The notes below the pieces were generated by a model. The model made no database searches. It was not told the DNA's origin and was given only the letters and a program-made list of their open reading frames with translations. A DNA stretch of 64,000 nucleotides from Clitoria ternatea (Eukaryota; Streptophyta; Magnoliopsida; Fabales; Fabaceae), in the NCBI GenBank assembly GCA_037962975.1, contig CM075669.1:116204501-116268500 (forward strand), written 5' to 3'. This document shows positions 21,166 to 33,638 of this stretch, in pieces. How positions within the stretch are numbered: the first letter of the stretch is position 1; each line of letters starts with the position of its first letter. A program made the translations under genes and the position numbers.

Positions 21166-21680
21166 CCAAATTGTCAATTCATCATTTAATTCCACAATCA
21201 TATTACATTATCAACACAAGCATACACAAGGCCTCCCTATCTCAACCATCAATCCTAAACTTGGCTCCTTGCCAATATCTACATATTCCATTATTTATAA
21301 TCTAATTGTTCTTAAACCCATTAATCCATAAACATGTGTTCATATCATCATCCAAGATTCATACATCATCATAATGTATTCACAATTCAAAGGTAAATAT
21401 TGGAAAAGAAATGCCTAGCCGGGCTTAATAGGAATCCCATAATCATCACCATCATTCACAATATGAATTAGTGAGCAATTCATGCTCCAACAATGTATAC
21501 TATAGTGATAACATCTCAACATTGAGCAACTAGTGCTCTTATAGGGTACAACAATGTTTCAATAATAAATAACCATATTTCAATGTCAAACAATCTCAAT
21601 TCAATAAGAAAATCACCCTACATTGGTATTCAATTCACATAGACCAAGCAATGAGTAATCAATGCTCTGATACCACCTTT
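21166..21680 (-). mobile_element. Internal leader and primer site of a chromovirus
   Basis: This is non-coding sequence ending at 21664-21675 with GCTCTGATACCA, the minus-strand primer site TGGTATCAGAGC, next to the LTR start at about 21681. It is read as the 5' untranslated leader of a minus-strand element whose coding part has been lost. Confidence 0.65.
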
Positions 21681-24600
21681 GTAATGACCGACCTTACTTA
21701 ATCTAGTAATTAATAAAATGAGGGTAATTTTTTCATGATTTAAAAGCGATTAAAGAATGAAGAGAAAATCGTGAGATAACACTTCAATAAGTAACCCCGG
21801 ACCATTTTAAAAACCCATCCTATATGTTAAGATATGAGAAGACGTGTAATTGAAATCAAGAGTGCTCCTTGGACAATCAACCACATGATCATCAACAAGG
21901 AATAGCAGAAGTATAAGTTATTCCAAGAAGTGTAGAAGGGTATCAAAAGAGGTTCAAAGATACCCTAATTAATTACCAAATGTGGTAAATATGTATACAT
22001 GTTGTTGTACAATCATGCCATGGCTCAACAATACCAAACATACATCAAAACTTATGAATTTTTGTGGAATCAGGGTCATGAATCGATTCAAGCACTCTAT
22101 GAATTGATTCATACATGTTAAAGATTCAAAATAGTGGAAACAAAACCTCTTTAATGGATTCAAGACTCGTATGAATCGATTCAAGCAATTTGGAAATTAT
22201 GAACAGTAAAAATAGAACCTCTTGAATCGATTCAAGACCTCGTGTGAATTGATTCAAGCCATTCGAGAGGCTCATGAATTGATTCAAGAAAGTCATGAAT
22301 CGATTCATGACAACATCTCTGCTGCATAATGCAGAAAACGCATTATTTTCCATCTTCCAACTACCCTAACTTTTTCACATCAAATCCAATGGCCACCAAA
22401 CTTTAACACCACCTAATATACATCATTTATGACGCGTAGCCATTGGCTGCACTCAAAAATTCTCAAAAATGAGAGACTTATGTACATAAATGTGTTTAGC
22501 CTATTTTAAGGCATTTTTGTATAACACAAGGGTCAGTTCTTAATAAAATTGGCCCATTCCAGTTTCTACAAGTTCTAAATCATGCATAGGCACTATTGGA
22601 ACTATTTTATGGCATTCAAACATGCTAAAACTCAATATAGCCCTATTAGTTCCATAATTATGCATAAACATCATAAACACAACTTCACAAATTTAACAAT
22701 TCATCCATCCATGGGTTTCATCAATATAAGTGTCATCAACCATGCATCAATATAACATGTAAATCACTGTATCACAATCAAACATAGCCATTGTTAAGGT
22801 CACTACCAAATATTAGCCTTCCAAAACATATAAGGCCTAATTTTCACAAGTGACCCACAAAATAAAGGCCTAAACATCATTCAATATCCATATACAAAAT
22901 AGGCATATACACATAGTCAAATGCTTTACAAAAGAATGTCGGCCAAGGCTCACAGACCTCCCTTCCATATTTCCCTCCAACATTACTCAACCTCCAAAAA
23001 GAGTAGGATATCCAACACACCTACATCAAACTTTAAAATGGCAACTAAGAGGTAAGTAACATATACCAAATGAATCAAAATCATACATTATGATGATACA
23101 TATATATATGTGCATAACATACATTTCTCAAAGAGCATCATAAGCTTCATTCACATATCACATTATTTCATTTCAACATAACACATATTCCAATCAATAC
23201 ACATATACAATATATGTATTAAAATCATTAGTAATTTTATTAAGTACCATCACACACTTAAGGTTAGTACCACAATCTCTTTCTATTTACTTATCAATCA
23301 TCCATCACCACCACGGGCTACCAACTCGGTATATCTCCGGCTATATGTAAATGTTCTTATGGCTAATGCATATGTATAAGGAATCATTATCAAATTACGA
23401 CTTCGACTGTGGGAAACATCATATCAAATATGGGTTAAGCATAAGTGTGCTACTATGCCCCTACTGCAGTAGTAAATATGTACACTTATCTCATTAATTA
23501 CATGCATAATATCACTCTTTTACTGGTACCAAACCGCTATCGCCCATATGTAGCACTAGTTACCCCTTGACTTACAGATTCACAACATGGCCTCACTTGC
23601 CAAAAGTGCTACAGGCCCCTCTCGAACACACATCGAGAGAGCCGTGCCCCATAGGAACACCGAGGTCACTTGCTCATCACAGAGTCGCCCACCCACTAGG
23701 CCCACCACATAGGGTGCCTCGTCACCAAACTATGGATAGCTTCGTGATTCCAAGAATCAGTAGGGAACAACATATAATTTCACTTGTGTACTCGGTCACC
23801 CTCCCACTGGGCCCGCCTATTGGAACCCCTAACATTCCATATAGACAACGAATGATATGCCATAGATGCAAATACCAATCAATGCATTTCTTACACTATG
23901 CATCCTATAATGTCACTCTACAATCAACAATTCAATACCAACACTTACTGGAACTCCATATACTCATCATTCTCAACCATCACCAATTGTCATTGGATTT
24001 CATACACATCAATAGTTAGTGACAATCATTGTTTATCAAATCATATATCATGGGATGTTCAACATCATTGAAATCAATTCAATCATGGTCTTAAAGCCAT
24101 TCACAATAAGTCTTATTAACATGAGTCAATTTCAACATCATAATCATCATCCCAACAATATATACCATATAACAACATTCATTCTAAATGCATTCCAATC
24201 ACATAAGCATGAATACATTCATCCAAGCCAAATTAGCATAACATATTCATACACACATCAATAATGGATAAAATCATGTATTTAGAAATCTTACCCCCTC
24301 CTACCTCAAGAGAAGTAGTACTCGTTGTTGTCCGAAGGTCTCACTCCGTTAATGGGGTCATTTCCTACATTACACAATGTAGCATACAATTATTTTCTAT
24401 TCAAACCACCAAGATTCAAGTACTCTTATTTAATTACTTGGTGTTTATGCCATTTCAGATTTTCAACCATTTTCATTTCCTTTAATCCACCACAACCACT
24501 ATGGGCTTGGTGTTCAAATTCATTTATTATGTATTTAAGGTCCACACCCACCTATGGGTTTCCATATTAATGGTTTCCAACCACCATTATCAATCATCTA

Positions 24601-25552
24601 ATCTCATTAATGGCCATCCACCATCAATGTCACCATCTCACATTATTAATAACATTCTCCCAACATTAATAAATATTCTTCTATACATATTTTATATTCC
24701 CCTAATTTCCAAGGGTTAGGGTTTCATTAAAAACCCAACAACCATCATTAATATCCATCACATTCAATGCCATTTTTGTGTACCCCTCAATGCCCTCATA
24801 AAACTCACATTAAATGCACCCCACCTTAGTGTTTTGCATAATTAATGGTTCCTAACATCAACCCATACACTATACATTCTCAAAAATCACAATAACCCAT
24901 AACCTAGGGCTATAGAGCTCATGAAAATGGAGAGGAAACTTACCTCAAGCCAAAAGTGAAGAGAGCTCTAAGAGTGATGGAGAAGGAAATGAAAATAAAG
25001 GAAGATGAAGCTTCTAAGAACCATAAGTTCTTCTTGCTTGGTGGAGAAAGGTGAAGATGAAAATGGAAGCAAAAAGGGCACACACCAAGTGATAGGTTTA
25101 GACAGTGGAAGAAGAAGATGAAGAAGATGAAAGGAGAAGAGAAAAGAGATTTTTGCCTTTTAGCAGAAAAAGACCAACGTGAATGAGAGAAGGGAAAAAA
25201 GTTTTGCAATTAAAATTTAACCCCTTCATTAAAGTTTTATCGTTTTATAACCAATAGCATCTCCGTTCGGGCTCAATACTTTATCCAAAAATTATTTCGA
25301 ATATATATTTGGATCCCCAATAATATTCTTAATAGCCCTGACCAACGGTACCTCAATCGGAGATACTTGGTCCAACACTCATATTTTAATCAGGTATTAT
25401 TTTCAGCTTTTCAAGCCATAATAATTTGTCAATGATCATAAAAATTCTCAATTTAATTATTTCTAAATTTTTGGACATTAAATAACTGATATGTAATTAT
25501 TCACTAATTATTCCTTTCAATTAATCATTTAAATAAATTTTGGGATGTTACA
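21681..25552 (-). repeat. Long chromovirus 5' LTR (about 3.9 kb)
   Basis: The sequence starts TGTAATGACC beside the primer site and ends TTTTGGGATGTTACA. In the minus sense it has a CCAAT word and TATAAAA at about 25230-25245. The region 23630-23870 is homologous to 46000-46215 in the LTR at 43968, so the two belong to one family. Small ORFs inside it are not conserved and I do not regard them as genes. The internal part is missing. Confidence 0.7.
22080..22306. repeat. GAATCGATTC array in a gypsy LTR
   Basis: Eight GAATCGATTC-like words start at 22080, 22101, 22152 (degenerate), 22173, 22224, 22246, 22276 and 22297. The spacings are 21, 51, 21, 51, 22, 30 and 21 bp. Several copies read GAATTGATTC, a C-to-T change that keeps the ten-base frame. 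Confidence 0.8.
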
Positions 25553-25754
25553 AGTATACTTCATCAAATGCCTTATGGCCAACACACAAACACATGCAAC
25601 AATTTTTCAATTCATCAAAACCAATATGCAACTTATAAACCATGTATTTTCAAGTAACAAGGTGACTATATTTTTATCAAACCTCTCAATCACCACCTCA
25701 CCGTCACATAACACTATTAGAGTTCTCAAGACATCACATTTTAACATGCACACA
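25553..25754. other. LTR-type debris left of the solo LTR
   Basis: This is AT-rich and non-coding. It continues past the solo LTR at 27521, since the two sides are joined by the ACACA target duplication. Family is unknown. Confidence 0.4.
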
Positions 25755-26798
25755 TGACAGGGCCCGCAAGCGCACGGGTTATGTCGCGTAATATAAAAGA
25801 TTATCGTTCTCCACAGGGACTGTGTTCAAAGTACCAGCATATTGAAATTTAATTATCCACACAATTAATTTTTAAGGTTTTTATAAAATAAAGCACAAAT
25901 TAAAGTTGCACAGAATATGAATAAAAATAAAATTTACTTGACACTAAAAAATCAGAGTTGAGAGTATCTTGGGATTTCAGGGGATTAAGACTCTATTTTA
26001 TGTTTAATGAATTTTAACTTTTCATAAATAAGAATCGAATTAAGTTTTCCAAGGCGAATTTTCCAAAAGCTAATTAATATGTTCCTCTCGGAATCCTATT
26101 AATGTACCTAACCTATGGAAAGCGCTGCTTAATCCTCAGAAAGGCCCATTATCGTTTTATGAAAATCCCTTTTATTTCCTCAAAAGAATTTCGATTACTT
26201 TCACGGTTTTACCGAGGTCACAAAAAGCATTTCAAAAATCTTAGGTTTAGTTCAAAGCTTTCTGGTAAAAATAAATCTCTCGATTCTATTTATTACCTAA
26301 ACTTACTAATATACCCGTAAGTATACAGTTTTATCATTTAGGTTCTTGTTAGGAATTACTAAAAGCATTAAGCATAATTGAACTAAATGGAAAACAGAAA
26401 TTTATTTAATTCCAAGTCAAAATAACATTAAAATAAAATATTATCATACCCTCTTCATCCCAAGATAATTAATTTAGCTACTCATGAAATAATTCAAATT
26501 CATATAAATAATGGAAAAATAAAACATACAAGACATGGTAAAAAATAAAGACTTACGGATTTCTCCAAAAGCTCAGAATAATTTACCACTGTATTTCCTT
26601 GTTGCAATATTCCTCCACCAATTACAAATTGGAACACTCAATTTCATAATCCTCACAACTCTTACACAAAATAAAAGAAAGAAAAAGAAAATAAAAAGAG
26701 AAAGAAACGAAACAGAGAAGAAAACGAAGGAAAAGAAAAGAAAGGAACAAAGTGAATGAATGAGAACTGGATGCCTTCTCTGCTTGGATTGCTTCTCC

Positions 26799-26805
26799 TT
26801 TTATA
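26799..26805 (-). promoter_or_regulatory. TATA box of the solo LTR
   Basis: On the minus strand the sequence is CCTATAAAAGG. The nearest palindrome of the array starts 142 bp upstream, at 26947. No retrotransposon gene remains downstream of it. Confidence 0.7.
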
Positions 26806-26946
26806 GGCGAAGGAAGGGAGGAAGCCAGCTAAGAAAACGCGTTGCAAGTTGGAAACTTTCGGTGCATGTGATTTCCAGCTGTTCCAGTTGTCTCCAATTT
26901 GCGTATTTTTGTTGTTTCCAATAATTCGGCGCATGATTTCACTGAT

Positions 26947-27202
26947 GAATCGATTCCTCCAGTTGATTTTTGCCTTCAAAACAGCGTGTGAATCGATTCC
27001 TAAAGGTGGGAATCGATTCCCAGCATGATGAATCGATTCCTGGCCTTCATGAATCGATTCCCAGCCTTCCAAACATCAATGAATCGATTCCTATAAGGGG
27101 GGAATCGATTCCCAGTCCTATGAATCGATTCCCAACAGCCTTGAATCGATTCCTAGCCTATGTTTCACATGGGAATCGATTCCTGTAAGGGTGAATCGAT
27201 TC
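26947..27202. promoter_or_regulatory. GAATCGATTC array upstream of the solo LTR TATA box
   Basis: Eleven perfect GAATCGATTC palindromes start at 26947, 26990, 27010, 27030, 27051, 27081, 27102, 27122, 27143, 27173 and 27193. The spacings are 43, 20, 20, 21, 30, 21, 20, 21, 30 and 20 bp. All lie in the inferred U3. The role of binding sites for a dimeric factor is inference. Confidence 0.75.
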
Positions 27203-27525
27203 CTACCCTTTCCTGGAAGTGTTTTCTTGCATTTTTGAGGCGTTTTGGATAGTATAGCTCATGGTTCTTGATTGTTTTCATCCTTTGACACTTTGATCAT
27301 CTTTTTGGGTTCTTGAATCCATTTTCCATTTATATTCATTCATTCTTAAAATGGATCATCAATAATTCCAAATCTATTAATTTCTGCAAAATAAAAGTAC
27401 CCGAGTAGAATACAGTGGAAAGAAAGCAAAAATCACAATAAATAAAGGAAATACAGTGCATAATGATTAAAATCCTAAGTAAACTAAATCTAATTTATTA
27501 TGTTATAAAACACTTATCAACACAC

Positions 27526-28570
27526 TCTTAAGTCCAAGATTAACATTCATATACATGCATCCTCAATACCATCAAGACATCAAAAACCATAACCATTGCC
27601 TTTAAGTTCATAAAATCCACATACAAAGGCACAAATACACTTTTTATTATCTCTAACACATCACACAAGGGTTGGATCAAGGTTTAGTGGGAGAGTCCCC
27701 ATTTGCCTTATGTTACCTAGGCCGCGGGTTTGAGAGATGAAACGAGAGTACTTTGCCTTGCTCCTTGGTACCTACAACCTTCCAAAGTCTTAAAATGATG
27801 ATCCAAGTCATGCCTTGATGAAATGAAAAACAAAAACCTACCTTAGCCAAGAGGGTGCTCTCGAGGTCCAAGTAAAAAAAGAAGAGGGGAGCTTCAAAGT
27901 TTATAATGGGGCTGGAAATATGAAGAAGACATGCATTGCCTTTGATAATGAGTAAGAGATAAAAAAATGGAAACATGCACAAAGTGAGGGTTTCAGGTTC
28001 CACATTAGGAAGATAGAATGGCTAGGTTTTTGGGTGGTCTTTAAGGATGAGGGAGGCAGCTATAGTGAGAGAGAAGGGTTGTGAGGTTACTCGCAAGAAG
28101 AAAAAGAAGAAGAAGAAGAAGAAAGGAGGAAAATACGGTTGAAAAATGGTGTTGTTTTATGGTGATGTTTGCACGGGAGGAAGAGAAGAGGAAGAGAATG
28201 GAATTTGCTTGATGAATAAGGGAAACAAGAGAAATGAATGGTGAAAGGTATGAATGAAGAGACTGATGTGATATTTATAGAGAGAAGAGAGATTGTACCG
28301 AGTTTGAAAGGGAAAGGGTGATAGAAAATTAGCACCCAACATTTAAATTTTGCAAGGTTTATAACTTAAAAGCAAAAATAGATTAGGTATAGGACATGCA
28401 ACCAATAGGAAATAACTTAGTTACATGGGGAGTTTAATTTTAAGAGACAAGACATGCAAGGTATTAGAAGATATGAAATGAAGTTTTAAGATATCTGGTT
28501 CAAACCCATTTAAAAAGGCACAAAGGATTTAATTAAATATAAGGAGTAAATCTGATGGAAAAAAGGAAGA
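27526..28570 (-). other. LTR-like promoter debris
   Basis: I see no gene. In the minus sense a TATA box (TATAAATATC, about 28267-28276) is followed by a long CT-rich stretch, including a CTT microsatellite at about 28096-28122. This is the usual layout of an LTR promoter and leader. LTR ends were not found. Confidence 0.4.
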
Positions 28571-29270
28571 AGGTTATAAATTTTATAATTAATTCTAGGG
28601 TTAAAATTTCAAAAAATGTCTAACATCAAAGTTGTAGATTACATTTTCCCTTTAAAATGAGCTAAAGACCATGAAAATCCGATATCAGACGAAGGAGATA
28701 TGGTCAAAATAGGAAAAGCTTCCAGGATTGATCCTGAATCAGGTACAACAACCTTCTTTTCAAAACTAGGATCAAATGGCTAAGATTTGCAAAAATTGAA
28801 AACATGAAGGTTTTAGATGTTTTCCCCCTCTTTGAAACGAGCTATAACACAAAAATTTTCGATATTGGGAGAGGAAGATATGCCATGAACACTGAAGGTT
28901 GTTCAGAGATGAGCTAATTAACAAGGCAATGTTTCAGAATTAAAACTGGGAAAAATTGACAAGGATTTAAACTTTGAGGTCTTCATCAAAGTTTTAGATA
29001 TTTGAATAAAGAAAATTACAAAAACTAATGGATCGATTTTGATAAAGGAATTAGGCTTAATTCCTTAGGAAATGTGGATCTTCTTCAAATCCAAGCAAAG
29101 GTTGCTCCAAGCATTGAAAAACACATGGAAATGGAGAGACTAGGTACTGGACGAAAGCTCTTTGATATGGAAATAGAAGATTTTAGGTGAAGGAAAACTA
29201 GATCTAAAGGTAGAAGTTAAGGAGAAGTGAAAGAGAATGGAAAGACAAGTGTAGAGGTTTGAATTTGCCA
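28571..29270. repeat. Degenerate repeated segments, non-coding
   Basis: The stretch shows two or three loose copies of a block containing a GTTxTAGAT word, a CCCxxTTxxAAxxGAGCTA word and a GAxATGGxC-type word, spaced roughly 200 bp apart (about 28630, 28815 and 28990). It looks like a decayed tandem structure of an LTR. Confidence 0.35.
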
Positions 29271-29329
29271 TTCTTAAGGCTTGAAAGATAAGGTATAGGA
29301 AGGTTCACCACCTTTGGGAGGTAGCCAAA

Positions 29330-29960
29330 GGATAAGAACTAAGAAAAGAAGCTAAGGCTTCTTCTTTCTAGAGAGGATGAGAAGTATCTCACTCTAAAAC
29401 TCACTAAAACTTGAATTATGAAGCATTACAAAGGAAATGAGGTATTTATACCTCCTAGGAAACTAATTTTCAGAATTGAGTTGGATGGGCTTGAAAAAGC
29501 TTCACCCAAGGCCTAAAAACTAATAATACATGGCCCAAAAGAAGCCCAAAGCAAGCTAACACCTATACAAGGCCCAAAAGTGGCCCAAAATAGAAAATAT
29601 GGTCATGTAAGGCCTAAAACTAAGTCTTAATTATAAATTCTAAAATATTCCTAAAACTAATAATATGAAGAATATAATATGTAGAAAAAGTAACCATGCC
29701 CAAAATAAAGGCTCAAAGGAGGCCTAATTAGTGAAAGGAGACCCATTACCCTAAGATAGAGCAAGTGCAAAGGGTAAGGGTCCTCAAGAGCTCCTCCTTC
29801 AGCTTGGGCCCAATAGTGGAAGTCATGAAGGAAGTCAAGTGAGTCTGGAGTGTCTTCCTAGCTTTCTTGGCCCTTGAGCTGGTCAAAGGACCCCTTAAGC
29901 TCTCCAAGGCAACCTCTAGGATCTGTGAGGGATTTGTGACTTCCTCCTAGTGATGGCTAT
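29330..29960. repeat. Diverged relative of the LTR at 3590-4215
   Basis: Shared landmarks appear in the same order: a TATA-like segment (TATTTATAC near 29446), AAGGCCCAAAAGTGGCCCA, AAGxGCTCCTCCTTxxGCTTxGGCCCA, and a final AGGxTxTGxGAxGxxTTxxTxA. It is clearly older than any complete element here. Confidence 0.5.
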
Positions 29961-31262
29961 GTCAGATTTCGATCACGAATAAAGAAACCATGATGAAATT
30001 ACTAACAGATGCTCAAATAAATTAAGGAATTAATTAGGTGCAAGTTAAATTTGAAATTGAGCCAAATGCATAAGGAATCAGGTTCTAAGCCCAACACAAA
30101 TGTTGTAGAGGGTTTTGATACAAAGATATAGAAACAAGAACCAAGACATTTTGACGTCAGAGGCAAAAGTTACGTTGAAAACAAGTTAACAAGAGTAAAG
30201 GCTCAATATTTAAACAAGTGTCAAGTGCAAAATAAAACAGTTAGGTTCCAAACCGACTTCTAGAAATTTCAAAAATATGCATTAGGGTTATAATTAATTG
30301 AATATCAAGGGTTCAGAGCATCCATCTCACCTTCAAGGTATTAGGTACCTTTTTTTATTAGGTTCGGTTCCTGATCCTACTTCTAGTATAATTCTTTGAC
30401 GAGCATGTTCTTTAGGGTATTTTCTAAAATTACGACTAAAAACCCTAAAAATCATGATTTTGACCTTGATGTATCATTGAAGGCTTGTCTTATTTTGATG
30501 AGTTGCTAGGGTCTAGCAACATTTAAGTTTGGGGATGGAAGAGTGTGCCCCACAATACACAATAGGCATACTCTGAAAAAGATGGAAGTGTATGTTCTAA
30601 AAAAATAAGGAATTTTAAAAAAAATTAGGAAGAGAAGGGTCAAATGCTAAAGGGTCAAGAAAAAGAAGAACAATAAGCAAAGTCTAAAGGATAAGAAAAT
30701 GGAAAAAGAGAAAAGCTCTGTAAATAAAAAGAGATAAAGAAAGTAAGTACCAAAATCTTAAATGACCTTTTCCTTTCTTTGAAAAATGCATTTGAAAATA
30801 AAAATAAAAGAAGAAAAGTTGGGGTCAAGGGAAAACAACCTCAGTGATTACATCCATGTTCTTACTTTGAGTAAAAAAACCAAAATGGAACCTGTAGCCT
30901 GGCCCCATTACAAGCCTAAAAAGTCCTTGGTGCTCTATATGTGTGCATGTATGTGTATGACACTTAGAATTGTTGCAAGTCTATGTTGATTTGACAATAT
31001 TGCAAGTATGAGTGTTTAATTGATCCTTTATACACTGAGTGTAGAGAGAAACACTTGACTTGTGAGATTACATCACCATCATTTCTCTCATACAAAGAAG
31101 TATTGCAATTTAAATTTGTATGGATCAATTAAAGGTGTATTATGCATGTGTTGTAAGTATGGTTTATGTAGGGATAATGAGTGATCAAGTGCTTCAATGC
31201 ATTGGTTAGACTTAATACTTCAGTTATTGCTTGAGGAGAAGCAAATCTCAAGTTTGAGGATG
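29961..31262 (+). other. 3' untranslated part of the Athila-type element
   Basis: No supported gene is present. The open frame 30786-30989 has low complexity and contains a WPHYKPKK-type stretch seen in 3' regions of such elements. A polypurine-like AAGTTTGAGGATG (about 31250-31262) abuts the LTR start at 31263. Confidence 0.45.
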
Positions 31263-31928
31263 TGATAAGTCTTGAAAAGACTTATTTATTTGGTATTTAT
31301 TTAAGCAACATTTAAGTGATTTAAACCTTAAAATAATTAATTTAGTATCAATATAATAATTATTTAGCATTTTTAGTTATTCAGGTAAATAATAAAATAG
31401 TTTAATATTTTAAGTTATTTTTTTGCATATTTACAACAAGTTGAGGTTAAGTAGGGAATGTTATTTTTGGGCCATGCTTACCCCCAACGTGACCATACTT
31501 ATGTCCAGTGTTGGTACACTTGGCTTCTGTTTCATACGTAGGTTCTAGGTGCAAAGGGAGTGTAGGCCACACTAAAGGATCACTAGTCACACACAAGAGA
31601 CTAAGGGAACCAACCAAGTTATGCGTGAGCACACTACCAGGCGTGCACCTACGCTAGGGCATGCTCATGAGGGCCAAGTAGAGCTTCAAAGCCATCCCCT
31701 AGCCATGCGTGCCAATGCTGGCTGGGATACATTAGACTTGTGCCAATCTAGAGAGTCAGTGTACATGCGCCAAGACCATGCTCGTCTCTTACATTGACTA
31801 TTAGATAACGTCAAGTGCCCACGCGTGGCTACACTCATCGACGTAAGCTCACACTTGGTTTTCACTCAAAATTCAGGGACATCCAGAGACTGGGTGTCCC
31901 TACACCTAGTTCATGCTCAACTTACCCT
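31263..31928 (+). repeat. 3' LTR of the Athila-type element, first part
   Basis: This repeats 18339 onward. It is interrupted at 31928 by the Sirevirus and continues at 42040, with the five bases ACCCT duplicated. The Athila insertion is therefore older than the Sirevirus insertion. Confidence 0.8.
31924..31928. other. Target site duplication ACCCT (left) of the Sirevirus
   Basis: The same five bases occur at 42035-42039, directly after the other LTR. Confidence 0.95.
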
Positions 31929-33441
31929 TGTTGTTCAAGTGGCCTCAATACTCAAGAGGGGGGGTGAATTGAGTTATAAAACTTTTGCTTGGAATGCCTT
32001 TGAAATTGATTTCTATAACCAAGTTTATGAGATTGTGCAAGTGAAAGCAAGTAACAATGATATGCAATGCACTACAAGAGGTAAGTATTGTTGAGACAAT
32101 TTAGCAAATACTTGGTGTGCAATATCTAAAGTAAAGCAAATTAAGCAAGTTCAAGTGTGTTCTTCTTAGCCAAACAATACCAATCAGCAAATATGCAATA
32201 TATGGAAGTAAAAGAGTAAGGAAGAGAAGCTTGCAAACCGATGTAACGAGTTCCACCCAATCCGGTGTACGTCTCGCCTCTAAGCAACCCACTTAGAGGA
32301 TTTTCCACTATTGTAGACTAGAGATACAACTTTGAGCAATTGCGGCTTCCTAGTGTCCCACACTCAAGAACCCAATCCTCACAAGTATAAGGGCAACCCA
32401 CCCAATCTCTCAATCTCACAATATCCCAAAGGTTGAGTCCACAACCTTTGTAACCACTCAATCCTAGAGTGAACAGCCACTCAACCTAGAGTGAATAACT
32501 TTGTGTGTTTGGAGTTTGTGTTTACAATCAATATACTCTCTTGATAGAGCAGATATACAAGTGAAAAGCTCTCCAATTCTAATCTCTCAAGATGAGAGGA
32601 TATACAATTTAAAGTACAAAAATGCAAGAGATAGGCTTACAAAGCACAAAATAGAGCTATGAATTGTTGCTACTTGGTTTTGTGTTGGTTGCTCTTTGTG
32701 CTTGTGTTCTTCCTCCATTTATAGAGCCATGATAGCAGTTGAGGTGTGCCCTAGTTCCTCATAGCCGTTGCAGTTAGTGGAAATTTGAAGAATGGTGGAG
32801 ACATGACCTGGTTTCCCACTTAAATCTGTTTTTCCACTAGCGTAATCGATTACATCCTCGCGTTGTAATCGATTAGCTTCAAGTCAGAGAGTCACTAATC
32901 GATTATCTCATTACCTGTAATCGATTAGCATCTTGTACCTGATGCATTTAATTTGTCTTCGCAGCATCCTAATCGATTAGCATGTCTTGCAATCGATTAC
33001 CTTAAATTCCAGTGGCTTCCTAATCGATTATATGGCTCTCTTAATCGATTAGCATGTGTACCTGATGCATTTAATTCCATTTTTGATTGCTGTAATCGAT
33101 TAGTCTTAAGTGTGCAATCGATTATCTTAATTCCAGTGAGTGTCTAATCGATTGTGAGGCTTCCTTAATCGATTATCTTCGACTCTGATACAATTTCTTC
33201 CAAGACAGAAAGCTTCTAATCGATTAGAATCTATGGCTTAATCGATTAGCTTCAACTCTGATGCAATTTCTTCCAAGACAGAAGGCTTCTAATCGATTAG
33301 CATCTATGGCCTAATCGATTATCTTCGCTGTTTCTTCAATTCTGATTTCATGTCTTTGTTTTTGCATTGTTTCTTCAAGAGTACTTGTCATTATCAAAAT
33401 CCTTGCACATCTTTTGGACCTGTTTAACATATTCAAACACA
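31929..33441 (-). repeat. 3' LTR of the Sirevirus (1513 bp)
   Basis: The sequence starts TGTTGTTCAAG and ends TTCAAACACA on the + strand. In the minus sense it contains the TAATCGATTA array (32843-33321), then a TATA box at 32717-32723. Confidence 0.95.
32843..33321. promoter_or_regulatory. TAATCGATTA array in Sirevirus U3 (3' LTR)
   Basis: Sixteen copies are present, 13 of them perfect, starting at 32843, 32866, 32896, 32918, 32970, 32990, 33021, 33042, 33093, 33116, 33145, 33166, 33217, 33239, 33290 and 33312. Spacings run 23, 30, 22, 52, 20, 31, 21, 51, 23, 29, 21, 51, 22, 51 and 22 bp. Four words form a unit of about 124 bp, repeated three times and then shortened. The whole array is upstream of the TATA box, with the nearest copy about 120 bp away. 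Confidence 0.85.
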
Positions 33442-33457
33442 TTCTCCCCCTTTTTGA
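33442..33457 (-). other. Polypurine tract 1 of the Sirevirus
   Basis: On the minus strand an AAAAAGGGGGAGAA tract directly abuts the 3' LTR. It should prime plus-strand DNA. Confidence 0.9.
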
Positions 33458-33638
33458 TGATGACAACTATGTTCATCTCTTGAGGGTTGTTAGTTTAAAA
33501 ATATGGGCTTATCTTTTGCAAAAACAACTCTGCTACATTATCTCTTTTTCAAATAGCAGATGACAATTTTTCAAAAAACAATTCAGCAGCCAATGTCTTA
33601 TCTTATTTTATCCATTGTTTATTATCTCTTATCTATAA

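Larger units (their letters stand above)
25755..27520 (-). repeat. Solo LTR (1766 bp) with ACACA target duplication
   Basis: The sequence starts TGACAGGGCC and ends ACTTATCA (TG...CA). It is flanked by ACACA on both sides (25750-25754 and 27521-27525). The motif TTCTCCACAGGGAC near its + start is the reverse of the conserved end block of Athila/Tat-type LTRs, so it points in the minus direction. No internal region or partner LTR is present, as expected after unequal recombination between two LTRs. It carries a strong TATA box (26799-26805) with a palindrome array upstream. Confidence 0.85.

Noticed and set aside
23567..24719. Cluster of + strand ORFs (150, 81, 73 and 72 codons)
   Set aside because: They lie in a chromovirus LTR, and the homologous stretch in the LTR at 43968 does not keep the frames.
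26662..27072. 136-codon minus-strand ORF with repeated ESIH/NRF peptides
   Set aside because: It runs through the GAATCGATTC array and a CT-rich leader of a solo LTR; no protein family resemblance.
26947..27202. Regular short repeats with variable spacers that look like a CRISPR array
   Set aside because: The repeats are only 10 bp and palindromic, spacers are about 10-20 bp, no cas genes are near, and the DNA is a plant retrotransposon LTR.
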